NCBI RefSeq assembly: GCF_023156505.1
Contig: NZ_JALNMJ010000028.1
Location: forward strand, 1-57,500
Length of the DNA stretch: 57,500 bases
DNA from: Roseibium sediminicola
GTDB taxonomy: Bacteria > Pseudomonadota > Alphaproteobacteria > Rhizobiales > Stappiaceae
Reading direction: 5' to 3'
Position numbers and translations under genes: made by a program
Shown here: positions 36,467 to 45,711 of the stretch, one piece after another
Layout of the letters: the number at the start of each line of letters is the position of its first letter
Numbering within the stretch: the first letter of the stretch is position 1
The notes under the pieces: model-generated
What the model was told of the DNA's origin: nothing
Seen by the model: only the letters and a program-made list of their open reading frames with translations
Database searches by the model: none

Positions 36467-38050
36467 TCAGTTCTTGGTCACGAAGCGGAACTTGAACTGG
36501 TTGTCTGCGCGCTGAACCAGATCGACATTGTCGGCAACGCCCCAGGCCAGACCCTGCTGATGCAGCGGAATGTAGTAGGCGTTGTCGTGGCTGATCTTGA
36601 AGGCTTCGGCGATCATGCCGTCGCGCTTTTCCGGATCGTTCTCGACCAGGATCTCCTTGGTCAGGCTGTCGATTTTTTCATCACAGAAACCGCCATTGTT
36701 GAACGGCGAACCGGCGCCGCTTTCGTCACGGCAGTTCATCAGGTTGGACAGGACGTTCCAGCTGTCGAGCGAACCGGGGGTCCAGCCGAGCAGGTAGAAC
36801 GACGTGTCGTAACCGCCCGAGGCCAGGATCTTGGCGAAGTATTTCGCCTTGGGCTGCGCGTTCAGATCGACCTTGACATTGATGCGCGCCAGCATGGCGG
36901 CAACCGCCTGACAGATCGCCTCGTCATTGACATAGCGGTCGTTCGGGCAATCCATGCCGATCGAGAACCCGTCCGGATAACCGGCTTCCGCGAGCAGGGC
37001 CTTGGCGGCTTCCGTGTCATAAGGGTAGCGCTCGAACTCGCCTGCCTTGGAGAACAGGAATGGCGAGATCATGATCGCGGACGGCGTCGACAGGTCACGC
37101 ATGACCTTCTTCTTGATCGCCTCAATGTCGATTGCCTGATAGAAGGCCTTGCGCACGCGCGCGTCCTTCATCGGGTTCTTGCCCTTGACGTCGGAATAGA
37201 GCAGTTCGTCACGCATCTGGTCCATGCCCAGGAAGATCGTGCGCAGCTCCGGTCCGGTCAGGGCGACGGTGCCCGCGTTATCGTTGATGCGTTTGATGTC
37301 CTGCACCGGGATCGGGTAGACCATGTCCAGCTCGCCGGACAGAAGCGCCGCGACACGGGTCGCGTCGGAGCCGATCGGCGTGAATTCGACAGTGTCGAGA
37401 TTGTGCTTTGCCTCGTCCCACCAGCCGTCATTCTTTTCGTAGACCGTCTTCACGCCGGCCTCATGGCTGGAAATCTTGAACGGCCCGGTGCCGTTGGCAT
37501 GCAGGGCGGCGTAATTCGGAGTGGTGTCGGAGGCGGAGGTGACCTTCACCGCATCGTTCTCCGTCGTCCACTCCTTGTCCATGATGTAGAACGTGTCCCA
37601 CTCGTAGTGCAGGATCGGGTTCGGGCTGGCGAGCACGAAGTCGACGGTGTAGTCGTCAACGACTTCCACCTTGGCGTCTGCGGGCACGCGGGTGGTCAGG
37701 TCGGAGCCTTCCGAACGCACGCGGTCGACCGAAAAGGCGACGTCCTCGGCGGTGAAGTCACTGCCGTTATGGAACTTCACACCCTTGCGCAGATGGAAGC
37801 GCCAGCGGGTCGGTTCGAGGACTTCCCAGCTTTCGGCGAGTGCCGGTTCGATGGAAAGATCGGCGCCGCGCCGTGTCAGGCCTTCATAGGTGTTGCCGAG
37901 CGACGACAGCGTGAAGGTCTCGTTGAGGCTGTAGGGATCGAGCGCGTTCAAGGCGCCCTGAAACGCGAATTTCAGCGTTTCGGCCTGGGCGGACGTGCCT
38001 GCGCCAGCTGCGAGCAAGGCAGCCGCCAGCAATAGTGATTTCTTTGTCAT
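36467..38050 (-). CDS. dipeptide/oligopeptide-type ABC transporter, binding protein (family 5)
   Basis: 527-residue periplasmic receptor. Signal peptide MTKKSLLLAAALLAAGAGTSAQA. Family-5 features include YEGLTRRGADLSIEPALAES, then WRFHLRKGVKFHNGSDFTAEDVAFS, and GTGPFKISSHEAG. The ATG at 38050 follows GAGGGGAAA. It is first in the four-gene ABC operon and follows an ArgE-like gene. The ligand (peptide, or an opine-like or acylated amino acid) cannot be read from the sequence, but the peptidase neighbour points to amide-linked compounds. Confidence 0.94.
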   Translation of the reverse strand: MTKKSLLLAAALLAAGAGTSAQAETLKFAFQGALNALDPYSLNETFTLSSLGNTYEGLTRRGADLSIEPALAESWEVLEPTRWRFHLRKGVKFHNGSDFTAEDVAFSVDRVRSEGSDLTTRVPADAKVEVVDDYTVDFVLASPNPILHYEWDTFYIMDKEWTTENDAVKVTSASDTTPNYAALHANGTGPFKISSHEAGVKTVYEKNDGWWDEAKHNLDTVEFTPIGSDATRVAALLSGELDMVYPIPVQDIKRINDNAGTVALTGPELRTIFLGMDQMRDELLYSDVKGKNPMKDARVRKAFYQAIDIEAIKKKVMRDLSTPSAIMISPFLFSKAGEFERYPYDTEAAKALLAEAGYPDGFSIGMDCPNDRYVNDEAICQAVAAMLARINVKVDLNAQPKAKYFAKILASGGYDTSFYLLGWTPGSLDSWNVLSNLMNCRDESGAGSPFNNGGFCDEKIDSLTKEILVENDPEKRDGMIAEAFKISHDNAYYIPLHQQGLAWGVADNVDLVQRADNQFKFRFVTKN

Positions 38051-38168
38051 TTTCCCCTCTTTGTTTCCGTTTGCCGGAATTTTGTATGGACCCGATGACC
38101 CTGGCGGGCGCCGCATCCATACTGTCAAATTGAACTATGACACTGCAACTGTCTGTATTCAAACCCGT

Positions 38169-39338
38169 TTAGCTGCGTAATTGCGACAATCCGTCAACCA
38201 GCCGGTCCAGAAAGGCGGCGCAGCGGTCGAGTTGCTCCAATTCGATAAATTCGTCGGGCTGATGGGCCTGGTCGATTGATCCTGGACCGCAGACCACGGT
38301 CGACAGGCCGTGATGCTGAAACAACCCGCCCTCGGTCGCATAGACCACGACATTGCGGGCGTTGTCTCCGGTCAGCCGTCGCGCCGTCGCCTCGGCAAGA
38401 CCGTCCGGCTCCTCGCCGAGGCCTGGCACATTGGCGAGCTCGGTGATTTCAACGTCACACAGGGCCGAGACAGCTCGCATCCCGGGCAGCACCTCGGTGT
38501 CGACAAATCGGCGATAGGCATTGACCCAATCGGCAGGGGCCTCACCTGGTAACATGCGGATATCGGTCACGAATTCGCAGCTGGGCGCCGTGATGTTGTG
38601 GGCCTGTCCGCCAGTGATCGTGCCGCAATGGAGCGTCGTGTAGGGTGGCTCGAACGGACATTCCGGATCCGCCTTTGCTCTGTTTTCCGCCGTTTTTCCG
38701 TCCAGCCAGCCGATCAGCTTTGCGGCAACAGAAATGGCCGAAACGCCCCGGTGCAACTGACTGGAATGAACCGGATGACCGGTAATGCGTGTCTTCAGGA
38801 CCGTGATGCCCTTGTGGCCGGTGACAACCTTCATGCTGGTCGGTTCGCCGACAATCACGCGGGCCGGACGCGGTACGCGGTCCAGCATGTGGGGGATCAT
38901 CCGCCGGGCGCCGTCGCAGCCGGTCTCTTCATCATAGGAGAGCGCGATATGCAGGGGAACGCGCAGGTCGGCCTTCAGGAAATCGGGGACCTTGGCCAGG
39001 ATGGTCGCGGCAAATCCCTTCATGTCCGCCGCGCCGCGCCCATAGAGCCGGCCGTCTTCCTCCCAGGCCGTGAACGGGTCGTGTGACCAGGATTGGCCTT
39101 CGACCGGCACGACATCGGTATGTGCGGACAGCACCGTTCCGCCCTCGATCTCGGGGCCGATCATTGCAAACAGCGCTGCCTTTTGGCCTGTCGGGTCCTT
39201 GACGCTGTGCGCCGTCACGCCCCAGCTGGAAAGATACTCCGCGACAAAGGCGATCAGGTCGAGATTGCTGCGATCCGAAACAGTGTTGAAGGAGATCAGC
39301 TTTTCCAGCATCTCACGCGGTGTATAGGTGCGGCCCAC
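38169..39338 (-). CDS. argE: acetylornithine deacetylase-like M20 metallopeptidase
   Basis: 389-residue cytosolic zinc amidohydrolase. Metal ligands are visible as His in LSAHTDVVP, Asp in GRGAADMKG, Glu-Glu in YDEETGCDG, Glu/Asp in VVGEPTSMK and the C-terminal His in IDQAHQPDEF. GTG start at 39338 follows GGAGGAGCC. It lies 118 bp upstream of the peptide-type ABC operon on the same strand, so it may hydrolyse the imported N-acyl amino acid as well as, or instead of, acetylornithine in arginine synthesis. The family assignment is firm; the physiological substrate is not. Confidence 0.9.
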   Translation of the reverse strand: MGRTYTPREMLEKLISFNTVSDRSNLDLIAFVAEYLSSWGVTAHSVKDPTGQKAALFAMIGPEIEGGTVLSAHTDVVPVEGQSWSHDPFTAWEEDGRLYGRGAADMKGFAATILAKVPDFLKADLRVPLHIALSYDEETGCDGARRMIPHMLDRVPRPARVIVGEPTSMKVVTGHKGITVLKTRITGHPVHSSQLHRGVSAISVAAKLIGWLDGKTAENRAKADPECPFEPPYTTLHCGTITGGQAHNITAPSCEFVTDIRMLPGEAPADWVNAYRRFVDTEVLPGMRAVSALCDVEITELANVPGLGEEPDGLAEATARRLTGDNARNVVVYATEGGLFQHHGLSTVVCGPGSIDQAHQPDEFIELEQLDRCAAFLDRLVDGLSQLRS

Positions 39339-39366
39339 GGCTCCTCCGGCAATCGCATGGACGGTC

Positions 39367-41088
39367 TCAGGGAGCTTCGCCTCCTGCCATCCGGAGACTA
39401 TCTAAGCTGCTCAAGGCTAGGATTTGCAAGGGTTTTTCTTTGCCGCGCACCTTGATTTCAGCGGTCTCGGCGCCGTCTATCGCAGCCGCCGCTGCGTCAA
39501 TCACCGCTTTTGAGACCACCAGAAAACTGTCATGAGCCTTGTTCTCCGATTCCAGCCGGCTGGCGGTGTTGACCACGTCGCCGAGGGCGGTCAGACCGCC
39601 GGGGCTGTCTTCCGTACCCGCCGCGCCGATCCGGCCCAGGATGGCCGGTCCGAGATGCAGCCCGATGCCCAGCCGGATCGGGTCCCTGAACTGAGGGCCT
39701 TTTTCCGCATCCAGGGCCCGCATCACGGCTTCGATGCGCCGGCTGGCGGCCAGGGCCTGCCTGGCACCGGTCGCCGGGCTCGAATCCATGCCGAAAATTG
39801 CCATGATGCCGTCGCCGATGAACTTGTCGACATAACCGCCTTCCGCGCGTATGGCGTTTGAGGCCTGGTCCAGATAGCTGTTCAGCAGATAAACGACGTC
39901 ATAAGCCAGTTGCGATTCGGTGATGCCGGTGAAATTGCGCAGGTCCACGAACATGACTACCACATCCTGTTCGACCCCCCAGTGATAGGCGTCCTTCAAG
40001 TGTTCGCCCGCCGCAAGGCTCGCCTTGACCGGCACCAGGGGCTGGACGGCGATATTCTGCTCAGGGCGGATCTGGCAGGCCAGACGCACATCCGCGCCAG
40101 CTCCGATCCGCTTCAGGACCGCCGCTTCGGAAACCCCGGGTTTGCCAAGTGACTCGCCACCCTCAAGCACCTTCACCCGGCAAGTTGAACAACGCGCCCG
40201 GCCGCCACAGACCGAGGCCAGCGGCACGTCATTGATGCGGCTGATTTCCAGGAGCGTTGCTCCCGGTTGCGCCTTGATGGCGAGGCCACCCGGAAAGGTG
40301 ATCGACAGGCTGCGCGCGCGCAGACTGAGAAGATAGCGGATCAGGATTGCCAGCAGGCTGACGGCGATCAGGCCGAAGACCACCGCGCGAAACTGATCCA
40401 CCACTTCGTAGACCCACGCCTGCTGGTCTGCTGTCAGCTTAATCTCAACGGTTCGGCTGAGGGCCAGGCGCCGGGCGCCCTCGATCCAGCCCCAGAGAGC
40501 CAGTACGGGAACGGCGATCGCAAAGCCGGCGGCGAGCGGTCTGAGTCGGCGGTAAAGCGGATAAAGCCGCAGCCAGAAATGCAGGCCGATCATGGCATGG
40601 GTCCAGACAACCAACAGCAGGATCGACTGATTGAGCGCAAGATTCGGCCAGAGGATGGTGAGCATCTGCTCATAGACCGGCGCGAAACCGAATTCTTTGG
40701 CCGCGCCCATGGTGGTGGTGATGTGCGGGATCAGAAGCCAGGGAATGTAAAGGCCAAGCGTCAGCTGAGCGAGTTCCCAGCGGGACATCTTCAGGGTTCG
40801 CCGCTTGCTGGTCCGCCACAGCGCCAGAAAGACATGGGTCAGCGCCGCCAGGATCAGCACGGTCTCACCGAGCGGGCTGCGCCAGACCCAGTAGTGCCAG
40901 ATGGATGCCCGGTCCATCGCCTCGAAAGAGAGGATGCCGAGGGCATGATTGGAGAAATGGCTCAGGCAGAAGGTGAACAGGATCAGCCCGCTCCACAGGC
41001 GCAGGCGCTGGCGCCAGTTGCCGCGGCCGAGCATGCCCCGGCTGCCGGTCTCTTTCGGGCGGGCGTCACCGGGAGCCTCAACAGCCAT
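39367..41088 (-). CDS. CyaC-like adenylate cyclase with diheme-type anchor and 2Fe-2S domain
   Basis: 573-residue fusion of three parts. The N-terminal anchor has six membrane helices with histidines placed for haem b (H44, H48, H85, H122, H164, H170). A 2Fe-2S ferredoxin domain follows (about 260-350; C294, C300, C303, C338). The class III cyclase catalytic domain (about 375-560) has metal Asp residues D382 (FVDLRNFTG) and D426 (FIGDGIMAIFG), and ALGDVVNTASRLES. The layout matches Sinorhizobium CyaC, reported as a redox/quinone-responsive cyclase. The ATG at 41088 follows CGGAGG. It probably couples respiratory redox state to cAMP. Confidence 0.9.
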   Translation of the reverse strand: MAVEAPGDARPKETGSRGMLGRGNWRQRLRLWSGLILFTFCLSHFSNHALGILSFEAMDRASIWHYWVWRSPLGETVLILAALTHVFLALWRTSKRRTLKMSRWELAQLTLGLYIPWLLIPHITTTMGAAKEFGFAPVYEQMLTILWPNLALNQSILLLVVWTHAMIGLHFWLRLYPLYRRLRPLAAGFAIAVPVLALWGWIEGARRLALSRTVEIKLTADQQAWVYEVVDQFRAVVFGLIAVSLLAILIRYLLSLRARSLSITFPGGLAIKAQPGATLLEISRINDVPLASVCGGRARCSTCRVKVLEGGESLGKPGVSEAAVLKRIGAGADVRLACQIRPEQNIAVQPLVPVKASLAAGEHLKDAYHWGVEQDVVVMFVDLRNFTGITESQLAYDVVYLLNSYLDQASNAIRAEGGYVDKFIGDGIMAIFGMDSSPATGARQALAASRRIEAVMRALDAEKGPQFRDPIRLGIGLHLGPAILGRIGAAGTEDSPGGLTALGDVVNTASRLESENKAHDSFLVVSKAVIDAAAAAIDGAETAEIKVRGKEKPLQILALSSLDSLRMAGGEAP

Positions 41089-41208
41089 GTTCACCAACCT
41101 CCGGTCCAATTCAACGCAACATTCCCAAACCGGGCGTGTTGCACCACTTCAAGCGCGGCGCAATCAGGAGGTCAAGTCATTGCGCGTTGAGGGCGGTGTC
41201 CCGGAACG

Positions 41209-42366
41209 TTAATGTCTGGCTTCCTGGGTTCTCGGCAGGCGCAGCGTGAACGGATAACACTCGCTGCGCAGCTTGGGGTAGCCGTCGCTCATGCGCCAGG
41301 GAATTTCCAGGCGCGGGACCGCCGCCTTGCGATCGGGTTTCTTGCCGTTCTGAAGGTGCAGTTCCTCGCGCACCGTCCAGAGCTGCCAGTGCAATTCGCG
41401 AATTTCAGCGAGCTTCTTGTAAAGGTGTTTTTCGTAAGCCAGTTCCCAGCTTTCCAGCTTGTCATGGCTCGAATCGAGGGACTTGCGCCGTTTGTTGGCG
41501 GCGTCGCACTTCTTTTCGTAGGAATAGAGGATGCTCTGAAGGGCTTCCCGGTCCTTGCGGTAATAGATCTTGCCCTTCCAGCTGGTCACACCCCGTTTCA
41601 AAAGCTCGTCATGCTGTCCCATCACCAGGTCGTAATTGTCGTTGGAGGTATTCAGCTTGCGGGAGATCTCGCGCAGTTCTCTTTCGATGTTGTCCGATCG
41701 CCGGTCGACTTTCACGAACTTGCCGACCATGATCTTGAGTTCGCTGATCGAACGTTCCAGGCGCCCGATCAACTGGGTGTTCTGGGCCTCCAGCCCCTTG
41801 AGCCTTTTGGCAAGTGCCTTCTGCGCGTCTTCCTTGGCCTGCAGCTTGCCGCGAAGCTGGGCCCGCAGGGACTTGTAGGTGTTTTGCCAGGTAACGCATT
41901 TGTGCCAGTTTTCCGCAATGCCGACACTTGTCTGCAGGAAATTGCCGACGGCAGTGTCCGCCGAGCTGTTCGCTTTCTCGAGATATTTCTGATACTTGCG
42001 GTCGACGGCAAAATCGATCAACGGAATCATCTCGAACAGGGTATCGAGCAGGTCGTCGCCAGACAGTGTCGTGAACGCGTTGGCTTCGGAAAACACCTGG
42101 GCAACGGCAAGAGAGAAAGACAGGCCGGTCACCGGCGCATCGGCCTCTTTCTCATAGGCCTTGATCAGCCGGTCGCCTTTCTTGGACAGGTTTCTGTGGC
42201 GCAAGTCCTGACCGATCTGTCCGTCGGCGGCGATCCTTGAAAATCCCTTTGCCTCGTATTTGGTCGCCGCGCGGATCGCCATCTTGATCAGGGTCATGAT
42301 GCCCTTCTTGGCGGCTTCCTTTGCCGTCAGTTTCGCGCCTTGTCCAAGAAGTGCTCCACCAGGCAT
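41209..42366 (-). CDS. hypothetical coiled-coil protein
   Basis: I do not recognise a family. 385 residues, strongly basic, without signal peptide or membrane helix. The N-terminal part (about 10-150) is Ala/Lys-rich and helical. A long heptad region, about 165-235 (AQLRGKLQAKEDAQKALAKR and LIGRLERSISELKIMVGKF), and a second around 270-330 predict coiled coils. The C-terminal 50 residues are Pro/Trp-rich (EIPWRMSDGYPKL). The ATG at 42366 follows GGAG; a TTG eight codons upstream is an alternative. It is a single gene; neighbours give no hint of function. Confidence 0.75.
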   Translation of the reverse strand: MPGGALLGQGAKLTAKEAAKKGIMTLIKMAIRAATKYEAKGFSRIAADGQIGQDLRHRNLSKKGDRLIKAYEKEADAPVTGLSFSLAVAQVFSEANAFTTLSGDDLLDTLFEMIPLIDFAVDRKYQKYLEKANSSADTAVGNFLQTSVGIAENWHKCVTWQNTYKSLRAQLRGKLQAKEDAQKALAKRLKGLEAQNTQLIGRLERSISELKIMVGKFVKVDRRSDNIERELREISRKLNTSNDNYDLVMGQHDELLKRGVTSWKGKIYYRKDREALQSILYSYEKKCDAANKRRKSLDSSHDKLESWELAYEKHLYKKLAEIRELHWQLWTVREELHLQNGKKPDRKAAVPRLEIPWRMSDGYPKLRSECYPFTLRLPRTQEARH

Positions 42367-42576
42367 GTCCGTGTCTCCGTTGCCTATCAAGATGATGAGA
42401 GGCTATCGGCAATTCTCGGAGGTGTCTGTGATAGTGGGCACAGCTTGACGTTCCTGTCATGACCGGGTCTTGGCGACTTGGTTTTCCCCAGGCAGGCTTT
42501 TTTCGCCGGCCGGTCTTGATTGTTCGGCCGCTGTCGGCACAGTCACCAACCGTGGCTCAGCAGCTGGAAGGAAACC

Positions 42577-42936
42577 ATGAAAGTCTACGGCATCAAGAAT
42601 TGCGACACGGTCAAGAAGGCCCGGAAGTTCCTGGAAGAGGCCGGTGTTGCGTATGAATTCCATGACTACAAGAAAGATGGCGTCGACGGTGACAAGCTTG
42701 CCCGGTTTGTCGGCGAATTCGGCTGGGAGGCCGTGTTGAACAAGCGCGGCACCACCTGGCGCCGGCTCGACGAGGCAACCCAGGAAGGCGTCACCGATGC
42801 CAAGAGCGCTCTTGAGGTGATGATCGACAATCCGTCGGTGATCAAGCGTCCCATCGTCGAGGGCGAAGCGAAGAATTTCATCGGCTTCGATGCGGTCGCC
42901 TGGGAAATGGCACTGGAGCTGGGAGAACTCAAGTAA
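42577..42936 (+). CDS. YffB/Spx-type arsenate reductase-like protein
   Basis: 119-residue thioredoxin-fold protein of the ArsC/Spx family. The N-terminal motif IKNCDTVKKARKFL has the single conserved cysteine, as in YffB, followed by YEFHDYKKDGVD and the C-terminal SVIKRPIVEG with the conserved Arg-Pro. Such proteins are thought to be glutathione-dependent thiol reductases or stress regulators rather than true arsenate reductases. The start follows GGAAGGAAA. It converges, 12 bp apart, on the peptidase lipoprotein gene. Confidence 0.9.
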   Translation: MKVYGIKNCDTVKKARKFLEEAGVAYEFHDYKKDGVDGDKLARFVGEFGWEAVLNKRGTTWRRLDEATQEGVTDAKSALEVMIDNPSVIKRPIVEGEAKNFIGFDAVAWEMALELGELK

Positions 42937-42948
42937 CCTCGAACGCCC

Positions 42949-43365
42949 TTACCACGTCCGCCGCGGGCCGGTGTCGATGTGGTAATGGCCGGAGGAATAG
43001 TGCTTGTAGCCACCGACTTCCTTCTGGGATTTCAGATAGGCAAGCACGGAGGACGGGTTGCCGCGCACGGAGAAGTCTACCGCCTTGCAGTTCAGGTGGT
43101 AGCTGTCCTTGGCGCCGCCCTTCCACCAGTTTTCCAGCCACCAGCGCTTGGTGGAATGCACGGTGACCTTGCCGTAGCGACGGGCGACCCGGTTGAGCAC
43201 CTTCTTCAGCTTGCGCGGCACGCACCAGGACGTGTCGTTGTAGTCGATGGAATTGTGGGACGCGGTCATCCAGCCCATGCCGGTGACCCCGGCCACCGTG
43301 CCGCAGCCGGCCAGAGTGACGGTCAATCCGAAGAACAGGATCCAGGCGATAAGGCGCTGACGCAT
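42949..43365 (-). CDS. YcbK-type M15 peptidase lipoprotein
   Basis: 138-residue envelope protein. A lipobox LAGC ends the signal sequence (about residues 17-20 after MRQRLIAWILFFGLTVT), so it is probably lipid-anchored. The catalytic domain has SYHLNCKAVDFSV with zinc His and Asp, and HYHIDTG with the second His, characteristic of DUF882/YcbK peptidases that cleave peptidoglycan cross-links or stem peptides. The start at 43365 is chosen for the signal peptide; a longer frame to 43422 is less likely. Confidence 0.87.
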   Translation of the reverse strand: MRQRLIAWILFFGLTVTLAGCGTVAGVTGMGWMTASHNSIDYNDTSWCVPRKLKKVLNRVARRYGKVTVHSTKRWWLENWWKGGAKDSYHLNCKAVDFSVRGNPSSVLAYLKSQKEVGGYKHYSSGHYHIDTGPRRTW

Positions 43366-43558
43366 GACTAACAAGCCTTGACGGTAACTGATTGCAATGT
43401 CGTCCCCCGCTCCAAGGCTCATAGAATTTGATTAAAATTGTAATGAAAAACGTGGTTAACAGCACTTAGAAACAAATGTTTCAGGATAAGAGAAATTCTG
43501 ATACAAATGTCACAAGCCCGCGTCGGGCCGGCTCTGTCAGCATCAGGTTCTCGTTGCC

Positions 43559-44875
43559 ATGTCTCACGTCTTCCCCCGCCACACCAAGGCATCCCTTCCC
43601 GTCGCGGCCAAGGGTGATGGTTGTTACATCATTGATAAGTCAGGGAAAAAATACTTTGATGGGTCCGGTGGGGCGGCTGTGTCCTGCCTCGGACATTCCG
43701 ATCCGGACGTCACCCGGGCGATCAAGGACCAGATCGACAACATCGCTTTCGCCCATACCGGTTTTTTCACCACCGACCCGGCGGAAGAGCTCGCGGATCT
43801 TTTGATCGGTGCAGCGCCCGGAAGGCTGGACCGGGTCTATTTTGTTTCAGGCGGCTCGGAGGCGATGGAAGCGGCGCTCAAACTGGCGCGGCAGTATTTC
43901 CTGGAAAAAGGCGAACCGTCCCGGCACCGGGTGATCGCCCGGCGGCAAAGTTATCACGGCAACACGCTCGGTGCGCTCGCCACCGGCGGCAACCAGTGGC
44001 GACGCGAACCGTTCTCGCCGCTGATGATCGAGACCTCCCATATTTCACCCTGTTTCGAGTATCGCGGCCGCCGCGAGGACGAGACGGCCTATGACTATGG
44101 CCAGCGGGTCGCGAACGAACTGGAAACGGAAATCGAGCGGCTCGGGCCGGAGAACGTGATGGCCTTTGTCGCCGAACCGGTTGTCGGCGCGACCGCCGGA
44201 GCTCTGCCGCCGGTCGAGGGCTATTTCAAGCGGATTCGCGAGATCTGCGACCGGTACGGCGTGCTCCTGATCCTGGACGAGGTCATGTGCGGCATGGGCC
44301 GCACCGGCACCCTGTTTGCCTGCGACCAGGACGGGATCGCCCCGGATATCCTGTGCATCGCCAAGGGGCTGGGGGCCGGCTATCAGCCGATCGGGGCAAT
44401 GCTGTGCACTGCCGACATCTACCAGGCCATCGAGACCGGTTCCGGCTTCTTCCAGCACGGCCACACCTATATCGGCCACCCGACCGCCTGCGCGGCGGCT
44501 CTTGCCGTCTTCAAGAAACTGACCGGCGGCGTCGCCGGCCGGGTCATGCCCATGGGCGACAAGTTGCAGGCCGCCTTGACCGACGCTTTTGGCCAGCATC
44601 CCCATGTCGGCGACATCCGCGGCCGAGGCCTTTTTCGCGGTATCGAGATTGTCGAGGACCGGGCCAGCAAGGCGCCCTTCGACCCGAAACGGGGTGTCAA
44701 CAAGGTGCTCAAGAAGGCCGCGTTCGAGGCCGGGCTGATCTGCTATCCGATGGGCGGCACCATCGACGGCGTCACCGGCGATCACATCCTGCTGGCTCCT
44801 CCCTTCATCATGGAAGACGCGCATATCGGCGAGATCACCGACAAGCTGGCTACCGCCTTCAAGGCGGCTTTCTGA
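43559..44875 (+). CDS. class III PLP-dependent aminotransferase
   Basis: 438-residue transaminase of the aspartate aminotransferase superfamily (omega-amino acid/diamine type). The PLP lysine is K269 in CIAKGLGAGYQPIGAM. LILDEVMCGMGRTGT binds the cofactor ring, FVSGGSEAMEAALKLARQY the phosphate, and HGHTYIGHPTACAAAL follows the lysine. The next gene begins two bases after its stop, so the two form an operon. Together they would transaminate an amine or beta-amino acid and then cleave the resulting beta-keto acid (inference). Confidence 0.94.
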   Translation: MSHVFPRHTKASLPVAAKGDGCYIIDKSGKKYFDGSGGAAVSCLGHSDPDVTRAIKDQIDNIAFAHTGFFTTDPAEELADLLIGAAPGRLDRVYFVSGGSEAMEAALKLARQYFLEKGEPSRHRVIARRQSYHGNTLGALATGGNQWRREPFSPLMIETSHISPCFEYRGRREDETAYDYGQRVANELETEIERLGPENVMAFVAEPVVGATAGALPPVEGYFKRIREICDRYGVLLILDEVMCGMGRTGTLFACDQDGIAPDILCIAKGLGAGYQPIGAMLCTADIYQAIETGSGFFQHGHTYIGHPTACAAALAVFKKLTGGVAGRVMPMGDKLQAALTDAFGQHPHVGDIRGRGLFRGIEIVEDRASKAPFDPKRGVNKVLKKAAFEAGLICYPMGGTIDGVTGDHILLAPPFIMEDAHIGEITDKLATAFKAAF

Positions 44876-44877
44876 CA

Positions 44878-45693
44878 ATGGCCGACCAGGGCTTTCCACC
44901 GTTGCCCCAGATCATGGTGGCGCCGAACGGCGCGCGCCGGACCAAGGCGGACCACGCGGCGCTGCCGGTTACCGTCGAAGAGACCGTGGCTGCCGCCAAG
45001 GCCTGTTTCGAGGCCGGCGCGGGCGCGCTGCATGCGCATGTCCGCGATGCCGACGGCGCGCATGTCCTGGATGCCGGTCTCTACCGGCAGCTTCTTGCCC
45101 AAATGAAGGCCGCCGTGCCGGACATGCTCGTACAGATCACCACCGAGGCCGTCGGCAGATACAGTCCGGAGGAGCAACGGGATCTGGTCCGGGGCGTCAG
45201 ACCGGACGCGGTCTCCATCGCGGTCCGTGAAATGATCCCGGATGACAACATGTCGGCGGCGCAAGCCTTTTACGGCGAGCTTCGGGACCAGGGCTGCGCG
45301 GTCCAGCACATTCTTTACAGCGTCGAGGATGTCGACCGGTTCTTCGATCTTGACGAGGCCGGGGTGATCCCGGCGAGGAGTCATCAGCTGCTTTTCGTCC
45401 TCGGCCGCTATGCGGCGGATCAGCAGAGCGCGCCGGAGGATCTGGAGCCCTTCCTCGAAACCCTGGCGAAAAGACGCGGGTCGCAGGCACTCGATTGGGC
45501 GGTCTGCGCCTTCGGGCACCGGGAGACGGAGTGTCTGGTCGCCGCCATTCGCCAGGGCGGCAAGGCCCGCATTGGCTTTGAGAACAGCCTTTGGAACAGC
45601 GATGGCAAGGTGGCCCTGGACAATGCGGACCGGGTCCGCGACCTGGCCGCGGCACTTAAAGCCGAAGGCTTAACGGACGTCCCGCGGGGCTGA
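44878..45693 (+). CDS. BKACE family beta-keto acid cleavage enzyme (DUF849)
   Basis: 271-residue TIM-barrel zinc enzyme that cleaves a beta-keto acid with acetyl-CoA to give acetoacetate and an acyl-CoA. Zinc/substrate residues H52 and H54 lie in GALHAHVRDADG, and the late GFENSLW supplies the conserved Glu. The ATG at 44878 directly follows the aminotransferase stop. The longer open frame upstream is a shadow inside the aminotransferase. The substrate is undefined; the transaminase partner suggests a keto acid derived from an amino compound, analogous to 3-keto-5-aminohexanoate in lysine fermentation. Confidence 0.92.
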   Translation: MADQGFPPLPQIMVAPNGARRTKADHAALPVTVEETVAAAKACFEAGAGALHAHVRDADGAHVLDAGLYRQLLAQMKAAVPDMLVQITTEAVGRYSPEEQRDLVRGVRPDAVSIAVREMIPDDNMSAAQAFYGELRDQGCAVQHILYSVEDVDRFFDLDEAGVIPARSHQLLFVLGRYAADQQSAPEDLEPFLETLAKRRGSQALDWAVCAFGHRETECLVAAIRQGGKARIGFENSLWNSDGKVALDNADRVRDLAAALKAEGLTDVPRG

Positions 45694-45711
45694 AGTATGT
45701 CTGCCACCCGT

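Noticed and set aside
36458..38035. 525-codon plus-strand frame over the ABC binding protein
   Set aside because: Antisense to a binding protein with signal peptide and family motifs; no ribosome-binding site.
42577..42936. Arsenic-resistance gene arsC
   Set aside because: It has the single-Cys YffB/Spx form without the arsenate-binding context, and no other ars gene is near.
44287..44877. N-terminal extension of the BKACE frame
   Set aside because: This part lies entirely inside the aminotransferase gene in another frame; the BKACE family start is at 44878.
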